Positions 54,121 to 64,000 of a stretch of 64,000 nt of DNA are shown here, piece by piece. Both the position numbers and the translations under genes were made by a program. This DNA comes from Petrosia ficiformis. Lineage: Eukaryota; Porifera; Demospongiae; Haplosclerida; Petrosiidae. Position 1 is the stretch's first letter; each line of letters begins with the position of its first letter. Below the pieces are notes generated by a model that had not been told where the DNA came from, ran no database searches, and was given only the letters and a program-made list of their open reading frames with translations. The stretch spans positions 806,001 to 870,000 of the forward strand of contig OX345636.1 of NCBI GenBank assembly GCA_947044365.1, written 5' to 3'.

Positions 54121-55667
54121 TCATTCCTTTATCAGGAATTCTGAATATGTATAGTACATGTATAGCCAGCTGCAAAACATGCATGCTAAAGTATACAGAC
54201 AAGAATGTGATTTACATGTATGACATTCTACATTAAATAAGTCATACCTAAAGCACTCAACACATTCATGTTGGAGTTCAGGAGGTCGATCAAACACTGC
54301 AACACACTTTCCTATTAAAGGGAGACTGAAGGTATATGACCATTTAATTGTATAAACTGCAATACCTGGACCAATGTCTGGATTTTCTTGGCTGATAGAA
54401 TTGACGTCTAGACAGTGGTAAGAGCTCATTAGCTGTTGACGTTTCCCCAGGGTAAGACTTAAGTTTTTAAAATTCCCTATGCTTTGCGCAACATTTTTGA
54501 AATATGAATGCTTTGCCTCAAAGCGCATTGTCCATTGACGAACAAGTGGTTCAAATCTTGATTGGAGAGAATACGAATAGTTATATATGTAATTGTGGTA
54601 CATGAAAACTAATTGGTATATTAGCCTTGGCATGTGCACTAAATAATGCATCTTGGGAATGAAGCTTGAGCCTGGGTAAATTCGACTGAATGTGGAATGG
54701 TGTTGTTCAATCAGGACCTTCAAGTACCCAAGTTCTTCCTCTAGTAGGTGTGGAGCCATCAAATAGTCAGTTATTTCAATCATTAGGAGATACCTCTCCA
54801 AATGTTGATTAGCTTCCGGTACAAAATCTCCAATCATTGACCGACAAAGTGCCCATGACTGGATGGCTACAGTGTGATACATCTGAAAATTACTGTGGTC
54901 AGTAGAATACAAACTAACCTTTTTGCTTGAGGATATGGGTTTCATTAGTGAGAGTACTACGTGATATTAGTGCGGGCCGATTAGATTTCATGTACCCTAA
55001 CTCAATTCCCTCTATAATGGTATTGAGTGTGGTAAGCTAAAAAAAATGAAAGAAAATTGTCATAACATAAAGTACATGACCTTCCCTCTATGATTGCATT
55101 AAGTATGGTAAGTAAAAAAAATGTGAAAAGATCTATGTCATAAATATAGAGTACATGAATCTCCCCTAATTACCAAAATTATGGAATATACACCACCTCA
55201 TATACATGTACTTACAGAAAAATACTTAGCATTCATTATGAGCTGAACAAGTAACAGCTTTAGTTCATATTAGAGAGCTCCCTCTAAGATGTCATGCATA
55301 ACATCTGGAACTAGGCATTGACAAGCATCAAAGTACTTGTAATCCATCAGAATACTTCGACCATTGACACCATACTCTGTTGACTTGGAGCCATCATCAT
55401 TATGTAGCCCATCTAAATGAGTTAGGTTGACTTTCAAGAGTGCGTAACTGAAGATTTTCTTCAATAAAGTGGAGCAACAGTCAAAAATAATAGTTCAGCA
55501 GGAAATACAAATGTTTAACTCACAAAACACTGCCGACAGTACCGATATGCCGTACTACCTTCTTTGAAACCACACACAGGCAATACTTCCTTGATGAATG
55601 ATTCCAGCGCGTTACTAATTGAATACTTCATAATGAATTTATGCCAACACATTGCCACTAAATGAAT
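54121..55667 (-). pseudogene. Transposase-like gene of the CACTG element, nonsense-interrupted
   Basis: Minus-strand pieces in order: YSISNALESFIKEVLPVCGF, with YRYCRQCF (about 55640-55520); an exon with FDACQCLVPDVMHDILEGAL, TAA at 55272-55270, then YELKLLLVQLIMNAKYFS before a GTAAGT donor; TTLNTIIEGIELGYMKSNRP; and a long frame 54945-54121 with MIGDFVPEANQHLERYLLMI, SFIPKMHYLVHMPRLI and RQWTMRFEAKHSYFKNVAQS. PxxxMHDxLEG followed by a late WxMRFExKHxxFK block is a family of transposon proteins common in invertebrates and fish. The in-frame stop and a frame change near 54905 mean this copy is not intact. Exact catalytic residues cannot be assigned by eye. Confidence 0.65.
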
Positions 55668-55972
55668 ATTCCTTAGTTTTGATTAGTACTTAGGGTGAAG
55701 AGTTTCAAGAGTGAAACAAACAGTCCTACAGGTATGTATGTACATTGTACAGTAATTACAAATGTAGATAGTATAATACTACCTCAAAAATGTACACTAC
55801 CTTGCTTATGTTTTGTGTACCTCAGTGATAACTGTATCATTATTAAGCAGAACTTCCAATGTTTGAAAAATTGTCTTGGATGTCTTTCCACCTTTAAAAG
55901 ATATTAAATATGTAAGATTTAAATTGGTAATAAATAATAAAATAATATTACTCTTTAATTCCAATATCATAG

Positions 55973-56674
55973 CTGATCTATGAGATCAAAAGAATAGTAG
56001 TCAATGACACAACAATAGAAGTAATGGACACAAACTTTTTGACGAAAGCAAGGAATTTATGGGAGGAGCTCCTTAAGTTTTCAGAAATACAGGTAAAAAC
56101 ATCGTCAGTCCTGCAAAAGATTATTGACAAGTATGAAATTGAATTGTCCATGGTTGAAGGTATTGTATACTTATTATTTGACATTTGAATTATCAAATGT
56201 CATTATGCAGAATCATATAATTCTGACCTTTTGTCCTTTCATGCATTTGAACTCCTAGTCCAACATTTAACTCCTGCAAGGAGTTAATCCTTCATAGATT
56301 TGAGGTAGGTTAAATGAGTTGATTAAGTGAACAGTGTTTATATCTCATGTTTTGTATAGACACCTTTTACTGATTTAAAACAGCTTGTTGCCAAGGAGAC
56401 TTCCAACATTCCATATCTGGCACTTGTTGTAGACAGCAATCAACCAATCCAACTGTACTTGATTGTAGAGAGAATTCTGCTGGACTACACAACTGATGTC
56501 GCTACAGCAATATGTGGATTGATTGCAGCTTATTTTGCCTTCAACATCGCCTATCCAGGAGCTCTTTGTCCAATCCTCATATTTTTACAGCATGTAATGC
56601 TAGGGATAGTGGACAAACAATCTGTACCCGCTCTGATAACAATCTGTACCTGTTCTGATAACAAGAGTCTATAG
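55973..56674 (+). CDS. Second gene of the CACTG element (SAMD3-like C-terminal domain)
   Basis: Exon 55973-56092 reads LIYEIKRIVVNDTTIEVMDT and FLTKARNLWEELLKFSEIQ, with a CAG/GTAAAA donor, phase 0. Exon 56360-56674 reads TPFTDLKQLVAKETSNIPYL, continues to RILLDYTTDVATAICGLIAA and YFAFNIAYPGALCPILIFLQ, and ends at TAG. The YYxFNxxYP...FLQ..LLGI pattern resembles the C-terminal domain of proteins often annotated SAMD3-like. A start codon upstream of 55973 was not found, so the gene is 5'-incomplete. An alternative donor at 56159 exists but would shift the frame. It is oriented opposite to the transposase-like gene. Confidence 0.5.
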
Positions 56675-57653
56675 TTCTATAACAAAGACAGAATGAATAA
56701 ATAGAGAGACTTATTACTGGTACTGTCAATATAATTTGATTATGTATTTTATAGGTTTTATTCCTTTTCATTCTGTTCTATAGTGTGTAAAAAAATTGTA
56801 TATTGTTCCTCTTTTGTAAACAACTTTCCAGTCATTATATAAGAGATGGTCTTTTGTTCCACCAACAACCCCATGGTTGTTAATGTTTACAACAGAAATA
56901 ACTTATGGATTAACAATGTTGTATTGTTCCTCCAACTTCAACCCTCAAGTTGTTAAATTTAAACAATTGTACGAACAACCCTAATGTTGTTACGACAACA
57001 ACCTAAATTTTACAGTGTAGTATGTATCATATTCATGTATTAGAATTGTTGTGATATTCAGCAATTAATAAGCTTCATCAATACTTTAATCAACTGTAAT
57101 AATTATGGTTGATCAATAATAGTAATATCCATCAGCAAAAATGTATGAAACGTAATAGCAATTCTGCTAAGTTGAACATCACTCTTCTTTTAAACATAAA
57201 GTTGGAAGTGTGTTGATTATTATAAAAGACTTTTCTTGTATCACAATAACTGGAGTAGTGTAAGATGGTTGACACCACCAATCCCAGGATTGCCTTCTGG
57301 ACTTTCTTAAACAATCCATTATCTGTTCTAGACTTTTGAAAGAACAGATGTGTTTCGTCATCACTTTTTATCTCTCCAACAATGTAGTAAAAGTTTTGTT
57401 TAGAGTCCTATACTACAAAGTGTGCAACACTATTCTGCTTTCTGATACTGACTTGAGACTTGTCGTTGTTGCTTCTTGTTTGTGGGTAATTGAGCATCCA
57501 AGTGACTTCTAGTGATCCAGGTTGAATTTCACCTTAGGGGTTAGTGCTGTGTAGAATTTATTCATTTGCGTAATATTAAAATTTTGGTCAGAAAACATGT
57601 TTGTGGGGACTTTGAATATTTGCTACTTTTGTACATTGGTAAAGGTTGTACAG

Positions 57654-58120
57654 CTATTTACATTGTAGTTGTATACAATACATTATCACTAGTGAATAGT
57701 TTTTTTTTTCTTTCAGGCTCATTGTAATTGAGACCATTATCTGAGTGTACCTCTCGCTTCCTGCTAGTTTCTCTTCTCTTTCTTGAATACATATCGGTGA
57801 ATAATTTGTTTGAGGCAACGTCACAACAATTATATAACAAAGAAATTTGTACTTCTTCAACATGATGACGACAGATCTTCCTGCAGAACTGGTTGTTCAT
57901 GCATTAATAATTACCAATATTTCAAAAATATCGATAAATTGAAATTCTAAATCCAACAGTTAGTTTTTTAAATGTATAAATCAAACTAAGTCAAAATTGG
58001 GTTCTTCCGCTATATACATTTCATTATATTGCCTTTATTACTAACTGCAGAATACTTCTCCAGCTTCTCAACTTTCCCTTTTTTTGGTGGTGGAGAAGTT
58101 CCACTGTTTCCCTCTGCCAT
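57654..58120 (-). CDS. Possible minus-strand gene, unknown
   Basis: From ATG 58120-58118 the minus strand reads MAEGNSGTSPPPKKGKVEKL and EKYSA before a GTTAGT donor. A further frame (57900-57658) reads FCRKICRHHVEEVQISLLYN and CCDVASNKLFTDMYSRKRRE. Both look coding in composition, but the join between them is not established and no family is recognised. A transposon origin is possible given the surroundings. Confidence 0.3.
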
Positions 58121-58201
58121 GTTAAAGAAATTATATTTATAACTTTAGATATTTATAAAGAGACCATTTTAATGAATCCATAGAGCACTAATGTTGCATA
58201 T

Positions 58202-58755
58202 ATGTTACATTTGGATTATTTTGGATGCTGGTTGTTAGAAATGGCCAAAACAATTGAAAAAGATTTGCTCTGTGCTCTAAGGGATAAAGATGTTCTACCA
58301 AGCATCTCAACTTTTATTGGTATGTCTCACAAACGGATTCTACTACACAAAATGAAAAGTGCAATCACAAAACAAATGAGGGAGAGAGAGAGAGAGAGAA
58401 AAGATAATCAGCAAGACTTGCTGAAGAAGAGCTAATAACAAACGATGGCCCATGGACATGTGCAGTTTAATAGTTATTAGCTCAGAAACAAACAAAACAT
58501 ATATTGTACATTACACAAACACTCATACATGTACACACAAAGATTAGTTGGCCAGTCATCAGCAGGATACCTAATGTCATCCTTACATAGAAAATTGTTT
58601 CGACCACTGACCTGGACAATTTAAAATGCTAGGCAAAAAAATAGCAGACCTGGCATAAGAATTAAGTTCAAAAAAAATTAAATGAAATAACAATAATAAT
58701 AATAATTAATATATATATATATAACATACAAAAATAATTATAGTGATCCAATAAA
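58202..58755. other. Short frame and AT repeats, no supported gene
   Basis: A + frame at 58202-58435 (LLEMAKTIEKDLLCALRDKD) ends in a (GA)n-encoded Arg-Glu run and is not recognised. (TA)n occurs at about 58708-58722. Confidence 0.3.
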
Positions 58756-59726
58756 TCACTGCAGTCTGGATATATAAGGCATGGTATGCCACACGGCTTT
58801 ATTTCTATTTAAATAAATTACATAGCTGCAGTGCATTGCCACTTGGCTACAGCTCTTAAGAGTGGAACGACACTCCGCCATAGACAAACCTAACTGCTCA
58901 TGTACACGTAAAACATTATTATTTATATAGCCTATTTCTAAGGTGAAAAGAATAGCTTTCCACCCATTGGATTGGCACTCTCGTATAAGACTATCGTATC
59001 TTTGGATTTTATAAATTTTACCATTATAACGCGGTCTTCGATAGGGACTGTAAGCTCAAGAAGTATGACAGTTTTAAGCTTGTACGCGAATATCACTCCA
59101 TCTGGTCTTAAGGTCGTGATAGCAATCTCTGAAGGAAATATTAAACTTTCTTCAAGATCAAACTGAAAAACCCAGTCAAGTTATCCTGATAGAAGAGAGC
59201 CCAATGGTTGCTTGCGAGGATGTCCTTACACTCAATGTATGGTAAACTTAATGTATTAGCATAAACATCTTTCTGTGCATTCCAAGATTTTATTATTGAT
59301 TGTTGAATGACGGAAAGTACTGAGTTTGTGCCGCAAAGTGTACCTCCCCTGATGGAATGCCACAGGACAACCAGTCGAAATATGGCTCAAAGTGGAAACC
59401 CTGTGACACAAAGCACAGGAAAGCTCAACTCTAGACACACCCCAACATCAAAGATTATCAAGTGTTGGCAAAGTATTTGTGGTTGAATTAAGCAGAAATC
59501 TAAGTACGCCATCTGAAGTGCCATAAATTAATTTGTTCCATGAGAAATCAGTGTTCATTATATTATCCCACTGATTCCAGCAACCCTGCATTTGTAGACT
59601 AGAGAGGTGGGTGAGTTGCTGAGTCACATCAACATCATGAATGTATCTGGAGATGTGGGATTTTCTCACAGACTCCAGTTTATATGTACTAGCATGTACC
59701 TCATTTAGCTTGTCTAGGATATACAC
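58756..59726 (-). pseudogene. C-terminal zinc knuckle and endonuclease-like part of the retroelement
   Basis: Frame 59726-59448 reads ISRYIHDVDVTQQLTHLSSL. Frame 59438-59256 has CALCHRVSTLSHISTGCPVA then GRYTLRH, a CCHC-type knuckle with the TLxHxxxGC...GRYxxRH pattern. The next frame has PSEIAITTLRPDGVIFAYKL then KTVILLELTVPIEDRV, where RPD and ELT fit the PD-(D/E)xK restriction-like nuclease core. The last part reads NNVLRVHEQLGLSMAECRST and ends WHTMPYISRLQ and TGA at 58758-58756. Frame changes separate the parts. Confidence 0.75.
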
Positions 59727-61578
59727 AAGCTAAATGAGGTCACAGAGTGTGGTACTGAAGCCTCAGCACATTCAAGCTCAATACAACGAGCATACTTATT
59801 ATTACCAGGAAGGCACTTTTCCTCAACTTCCAGTTTTCCTTTGAAAACTGAACGTACTCTGGTATCCCTAAAGTATTTCAGCAACTGCAGCATTGATGCC
59901 CGAGATTGCTTCCAGACTGTAGGAATTCTCTTCAGTCTCAAACCTGGCCTGGAATTACTACCACAGAAAAGAATAGAGGGATTTGCAGCCCTAGGAAGGC
60001 CACACCATTTTTTAACTAATGGTAGGACCAAACTATGAAGATGCTTAGCAAAAGATAAAGACAATTCTAAAGTGGTAAACCACCATGACAGACGAGGAAC
60101 AATATGATGGTTATATAACCACAGTTTGGCTGTATTGGCTACATGAGTACTATTAACTAAGTTAATTAAATTATTAAGAATCTCTTTGATTCTGCCACGT
60201 GATTGCTTCTCTTGTAATGTCCATTCGATCCTGACACCTAGATATTTAAACTCCTCGTCAGTAATAGGTGTGATACGTTCACCTGATAGAAAAAGATTTG
60301 GATCATAGTGAGAATATCCATCATTACTGAGTGGAGTTAAAGTTTTATTTATATAATGATCATCAAATTTCTTCATTGCTAAGGTGCAGCACTTTGAAGA
60401 CTTTGCCTCCATAGTCCTGGACCAGTTCAGGAATTTGTCAACATAATTTAATAATTTTTGATTATATTCAGGCTTAGATGTAGTGATTTGTATATCATCA
60501 GCATATGCTGAAGTTAAAAGAGAAATAGCATTGTTTGCATTAAAAGTATAAGATAAAGGATGAAATTTTATTTGATATATATAATCTAAAAGTAGCTGTA
60601 TTGTGACATTGAAAAGAGTGGGAGACATAGTACACCCTTGGAAAATGCCAATACTGTAATGGAAAGGCTTCGAGATAAAAGATTTAGTTACGATGTTAGC
60701 AGTAACAGATTCGTAATAGTTAAAAATTAATTCTTTAAATTTAAAAAGTAGGTGGTATCGAGTAAGAGTGAATTGTAGCAGAGAGTGTCTTATTGACTCA
60801 AATGCATTTCTTAGATCAATCCAAGATACACATATATTCTTGCCTGCATGCTTAGCATCTTTAAGAGCAGATAGAGTTAGATTGGAGTGCTCAACACAAC
60901 CCGCAAAGTTAGGTAGAAAGCCCTTCTGCACCTCAGTAGACATATAATTAATTAATTATTTGATATGAGAAATTCAAGTAATCATTTGGAGAGCAGTGTG
61001 AAAAACACTTTACCATCACAATAACTCAAAGCTATGGGCCTAAATTGAGATGGATCATTTAAAACATCAGACTTTGGGATGACAGTAATAATGGCTTGTT
61101 GCCATGATGATGGTACTTTGCCAGAAGACCACACCCTACATACAAGGGTATATAACATGCGTGCCAAAGAAGGGCAACATTTCCATACCAAGTGTGGGAT
61201 ACCATTAGGGCCTGGAGAAGGGCTGTTTTTACATTTCCTAAGTACTAAACTAAATTCCTTAAACGAAGGGATTTCTAGATGTAAACATTTTTGTGGGAGA
61301 GAAGTTTCAGGAAAGTCAAGATGATCTGTGTAGCTATAGCTTCTGTTAGAGTCAAAGTAGGTCTTAGCAAAATAGGTATTACCAACATCCTCTGAAAAAG
61401 AAGGATTACCACTTTTAGGTGGATTAAATAAATGCTTGGCAAACTTATGAGGGTCAGCACGAAAATTTTTATTGTTAACATATTCTTTCTGTTGCATTAT
61501 TCTCAAGTCTTCTAACTTACGCTGTCTTAAGAAATGCTTCCTATGATATTCATGAGAAAGAGGTTTTGTGATTTCCAA
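59714..61578 (-). pseudogene. Reverse transcriptase of the non-LTR element
   Basis: Frame 61578-60982 gives the N-terminal RT blocks: LRKCKNSPSPGPNGIPHLVW, SSGKVPSSWQQAIITVIPKS and PSQFRPIALSYCDGKVFFTL. A TGA, a TAA and a frame change follow, then frame 60943-59714: GFLPNFAGCVEHS, SWIDLRNAFESIRHSLL, GIFQGCTMSPTLFNVTI and the catalytic AYADDIQI (YADD at residues 147-150 of this frame), then a thumb-like part with VKKWCGLPRAANPSIL. The key Asp residues remain, but the breaks make a full enzyme unlikely. It copies element RNA into DNA in intact relatives. Confidence 0.85.
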
Positions 61579-61620
61579 AGATTTCCAAGCATTCTTTTCT
61601 AAGTTGCTTTCTTAATTCCC

Positions 61621-62254
61621 TCATTTTAGATTTAAGGTTGTTGAAACCACCTTTACCAGAATGCTTATTAGTATGCTTATAATTATGCTTATTTGTAGGC
61701 TTAATGGATTGTCAGGCTGATTTTTTTCAAAGTACCAATATACATATGAAGTAATTTTCATCAGTATAAAGTCAACAGGTTTATTATGTAGATCGTGTTG
61801 TGTGATATGCTGTCTAAGTTCATTTCTTAATTCATTATCTATCTTAAGCCACTCCTTACTATTAGCAGGAGGGAAAAGGAGCTTAGGTAAGCGCTGAAGA
61901 TCGGTATAATCATTATTGGCATACTGCCGAGCATCGAAATGAACTAAAACCTGATGCTCACCCTCAGCACTGTGCGTGATAAGCTGGCATTCATCAGGTG
62001 AGGTTGACTTACTGAGGAAGATGTCCTCAGGCATCGAAACAGGTTGTTCAATCATAACAGATCGATCAGGTTCTACAAGAGAGGACTCAGACAGCAACTC
62101 AGACTGGAGTGAAATTGGATTTGTGGGAGACTTTGTGCCTGAGATGTTGTAAGAGGACCTCTGTTCCTAGGTGCTTGTACAGGCAAATCAAGTGGCTTAT
62201 ACTGACTCCTTTTTGAGTGTCATCATATGCTGCAACAGGACATGAACGTGAGAG

Positions 62255-62320
<66 letters not shown>

Positions 62321-62335
62321 CATTATGATACTCAT
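61621..62335 (-). pseudogene. N-terminal ORF of the retroelement, copy B
   Basis: Reads PVAAYDDTQKGVS, then a frame change near 62180-62100, then MLSESSLVEPDRSVMIEQPV, PEDIFLSKSTSPDECQLITH and KLLFPPANSKEWLKIDNELR, continuing ELRQHITQHDLHNKPVDFIL. It is nearly identical to copy A up to NELR, where copy A diverges. No domain is recognised. It lies directly upstream of the reverse transcriptase frame. Confidence 0.65.
62254..62318. repeat. (GA)n microsatellite
   Basis: The counterpart of the CT tract in copy A; longer here by about 16 bp. Confidence 0.9.
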
Positions 62336-62435
62336 GCATGAGAGAATGAGAAAACTGAACTGGGAGCACGCAGATGAATGTAATCCATGCCAGAGAACAC
62401 ATGGTCATTGCATACTAATTAATTATAATATTAGA

Positions 62436-62563
62436 TTCATTTTGGCAGTCAGAGGAATGATCACAACAACAATCTTTCCTAACTAGGTAATTGTCAAAGG
62501 CACATACCACAGTGATTTGCCAAATCCAGTGGAAAGGATGGAAAATACATCTCTTCCCTTCAA
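62436..62563 (-). pseudogene. RecQ-like helicase fragment, second copy
   Basis: The minus strand reads LKGRDVFSILSTGFGKSLWY, VPLTIT, TAG, LGKIVVVIIPLTAKMN. It is the same sequence and same stop as at 38031-38160. Walker A STGFGKS is intact. Confidence 0.65.
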
Positions 62564-62821
62564 AATGATTGTCACTACTTTAAGCATTTGCACCTTCAAT
62601 TTCTTGTATCCCAATTTCTGCTGTTCTCACTGTGCTTATAGGTAGTTGTGCTTCATCTTTATTACACAATTGGTGACATTGAAACTCTTGTGGCTAAACA
62701 ACTTAATCTGATTGGTCTGCAATATTTCTGCAGATTCCACAACTAGTGAATGTGTGTGCCCAGACCCTCTGCCTCTTACTGTGAGGGTCTGTCAGACTAC
62801 ATGCATGGTAAAAACAGGAAA

Positions 62822-62989
62822 TAACAAAATTTTGAAAAGGAATTCATAATTTTTATCAAAAATTAATGTGCAATAATAATGAAGACGGGATATTATGACT
62901 CCAAATTAGCACCAATAATTAACTTATTTAAGTTATTTTTTATTTTCTGTTTTTATAAATTATGATAATATATCTTGCTTTATAATAAT

Positions 62990-63029
<40 letters not shown>

Positions 63030-64000
63030 TTAAAATTTGTTGATACTTTTGTATTGGTATGTACAATGCTACATACTCATTGCCTTACTTGTCAATATGT
63101 ACACCAAAGTAGCCCTGTACGTCGCCCCCTCAAATTCTTTCAAAACCAAGTTTTGCCCTCTTTAACAGATTTTGCACATGAAATCTGTTTTCTATTGACA
63201 TTTGGTTGAAAAATGTATATTGAGTCTACTATACACACCATATTGACATAAAGTTGTAGCTAAAAGTCAGCTGGAAGTCTGTTGGTGATGTACACACCTC
63301 CATGAGTTCATCTTATAACAAGTGTCTATGTTGTGTGTCCATATCAGTGTGACTTTAATAAGCATGTTTGTTTTATTTAGCTTTTTAGCAAATTATAACA
63401 TATTTCTTGGGATTTTGTTAGGGCAACTGTGGACAATCTGAATACACATGTACACTGTTCAGATTGTTTCGACCTATTGGGTCTCATCAGCACAGTGTAT
63501 CCCTAATTCACAATAACTTGTTACATGATACAGAATAATGTAAAATGTACATCATATAATAATTATTATGAAAATAGACAACATACATACATGCAGGGTT
63601 TATACAGAGGGGAGGGAGGAGGGACCCCTCCCCCTACATATATGTGAAATGTAGAAAAATGAATGGGAAATGTATAGGAGAGCTTGAGACAATCTCAGGA
63701 AACCTAAGCCCATAAGGTTTCCTCATTTTGAGTGGGATAGGTCACATCCTCCTCAACACCCAGTCACCCCCTGAGGCTATCTTACGCAGCCACACCTATT
63801 GTCTCACTCTACCATACCCCCTCCACCATCCACACCACCCCAGCAAAAACCAAACTAGACTGCCATGTGTATCACAAGTAAAGGAGCAGCTACATTAGTA
63901 ATTGTATAATTGCCAGCTTGCATTGTCACCATTGCTCTTTGACTAATATAACATATGAAGATGCAATGATTACTGATGGTTGTTATACATGTAGACACTT
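62822..64000. other. No gene recognised
   Basis: A (TAA)n tract at about 62988-63028. A short palindromic stretch GGAGGAGGGACCCCTCCCCC lies at about 63614-63634. No coding sequence or transposon ends were identified. Confidence 0.5.

Larger units (their letters stand above)
53436..57017. mobile_element. CACTG-terminated DNA transposon (CMC/EnSpm-like), 3.6 kb
   Basis: The left end CACTGTAAAATTTAGATTGT and the right end (reverse complement) CACTGTAAAATTTAGGTTGT match over about 30 bases. Just inside both ends are several GTTGTTACAACAAC-type subterminal repeats, as in CACTA-class elements. Inside are a minus-strand transposase-like pseudogene (54121-55667) and a plus-strand gene (55973-56674). 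I do not see an exact target-site duplication (ATG on the left, TAG on the right). The superfamily call rests on the CACTG ends, the subterminal repeats and the gene pair. Confidence 0.75.
58756..62821 (-). mobile_element. Non-LTR retrotransposon with C-terminal endonuclease-like region, decayed
   Basis: Read 5' to 3' on the minus strand: helicase-like fragment and (GA)n block shared with copy A, an N-terminal ORF (62335-61621), reverse transcriptase (61578-59714), a CCHC knuckle region (59438-59256) and an endonuclease-like end (about 59165-58756). Several stops and frame changes interrupt it. The order RT, zinc knuckle, RPDGV...LELTVP endonuclease fits site-specific R2/NeSL/HERO-like elements with a restriction-like endonuclease. 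The 5' boundary is taken where similarity to copy A begins. Confidence 0.8.

Noticed and set aside
59841..61324. Plus-strand frames at 59841-60038 and 61079-61324
   Set aside because: They are antisense shadows of the reverse transcriptase frames.

Overview
This is a eukaryotic, AT-rich window from what looks like a marine invertebrate, most probably a demosponge. That placement is inferred from the death-fold gene content, the small GT-AG introns, the invertebrate-type transposons and the abundance of microsatellites; no rRNA or species marker is present. Almost all long stretches outside the first 24 kb are mobile or repetitive DNA.

Region 1 (about 3.0-24.3 kb, + strand) holds the main find: a gene of at least 23 exons that can be read through GT-AG junctions in a consistent frame to a natural stop at 24305-24307. 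The model encodes about 1212 residues: four ankyrin repeats (one per exon), a long coiled coil built from eight similar exons, two tandem death domains, a caspase-like (C14) protease domain with a His/Cys dyad, a CARD-like helical domain and a third death domain. The first exon seen has no convincing start codon, so the N-terminus may lie upstream. The ankyrin exons are all phase 0-0 and the following exons all phase 1-1, joined by one 61-bp transition exon. This suggests that two modules were fused. The long ankyrin introns host a piggyBac-type MITE, a TA-flanked MITE and a broken Crypton recombinase gene. The order of domains suggests a sensor or scaffold that triggers a protease, but that is inference.

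Region 2 (24.3-31 kb) is intergenic. It has an array of tRNA-like B-box repeats, large hairpins, a broken hAT-type zinc-finger ORF and a second copy of the TTAA MITE. Region 3 (30.7-35.8 kb) is a large TG/TA minisatellite into which several MITEs have jumped, some with exact target duplications, next to a BED-finger hAT remnant. Region 4 (37.4-39.0 kb) holds a tiny two-exon ORF, a repeat block with RecQ-like helicase and retroelement sequence, and a Crypton fragment. Region 5 (45.2-48.6 kb) has palindromic elements followed by a satellite of about 172 bp with a 518-bp higher-order repeat.

Region 6 (49.5-57.1 kb) holds a FAR1/MULE-like pseudogene, a small Ser-rich spliced gene, a 120-130 bp array carrying GGGACATATGTCCC palindromes, and a 3.6-kb CACTG-terminated DNA transposon with two oppositely oriented genes. 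Region 7 (58.7-62.8 kb, - strand) is a decayed non-LTR retrotransposon with reverse transcriptase, CCHC knuckle and C-terminal endonuclease-like segment; its 5' part is an inverted copy of the block at 37.8-38.8 kb. The window opens with a RecQ-like helicase relic on the - strand whose Walker A motif is destroyed.
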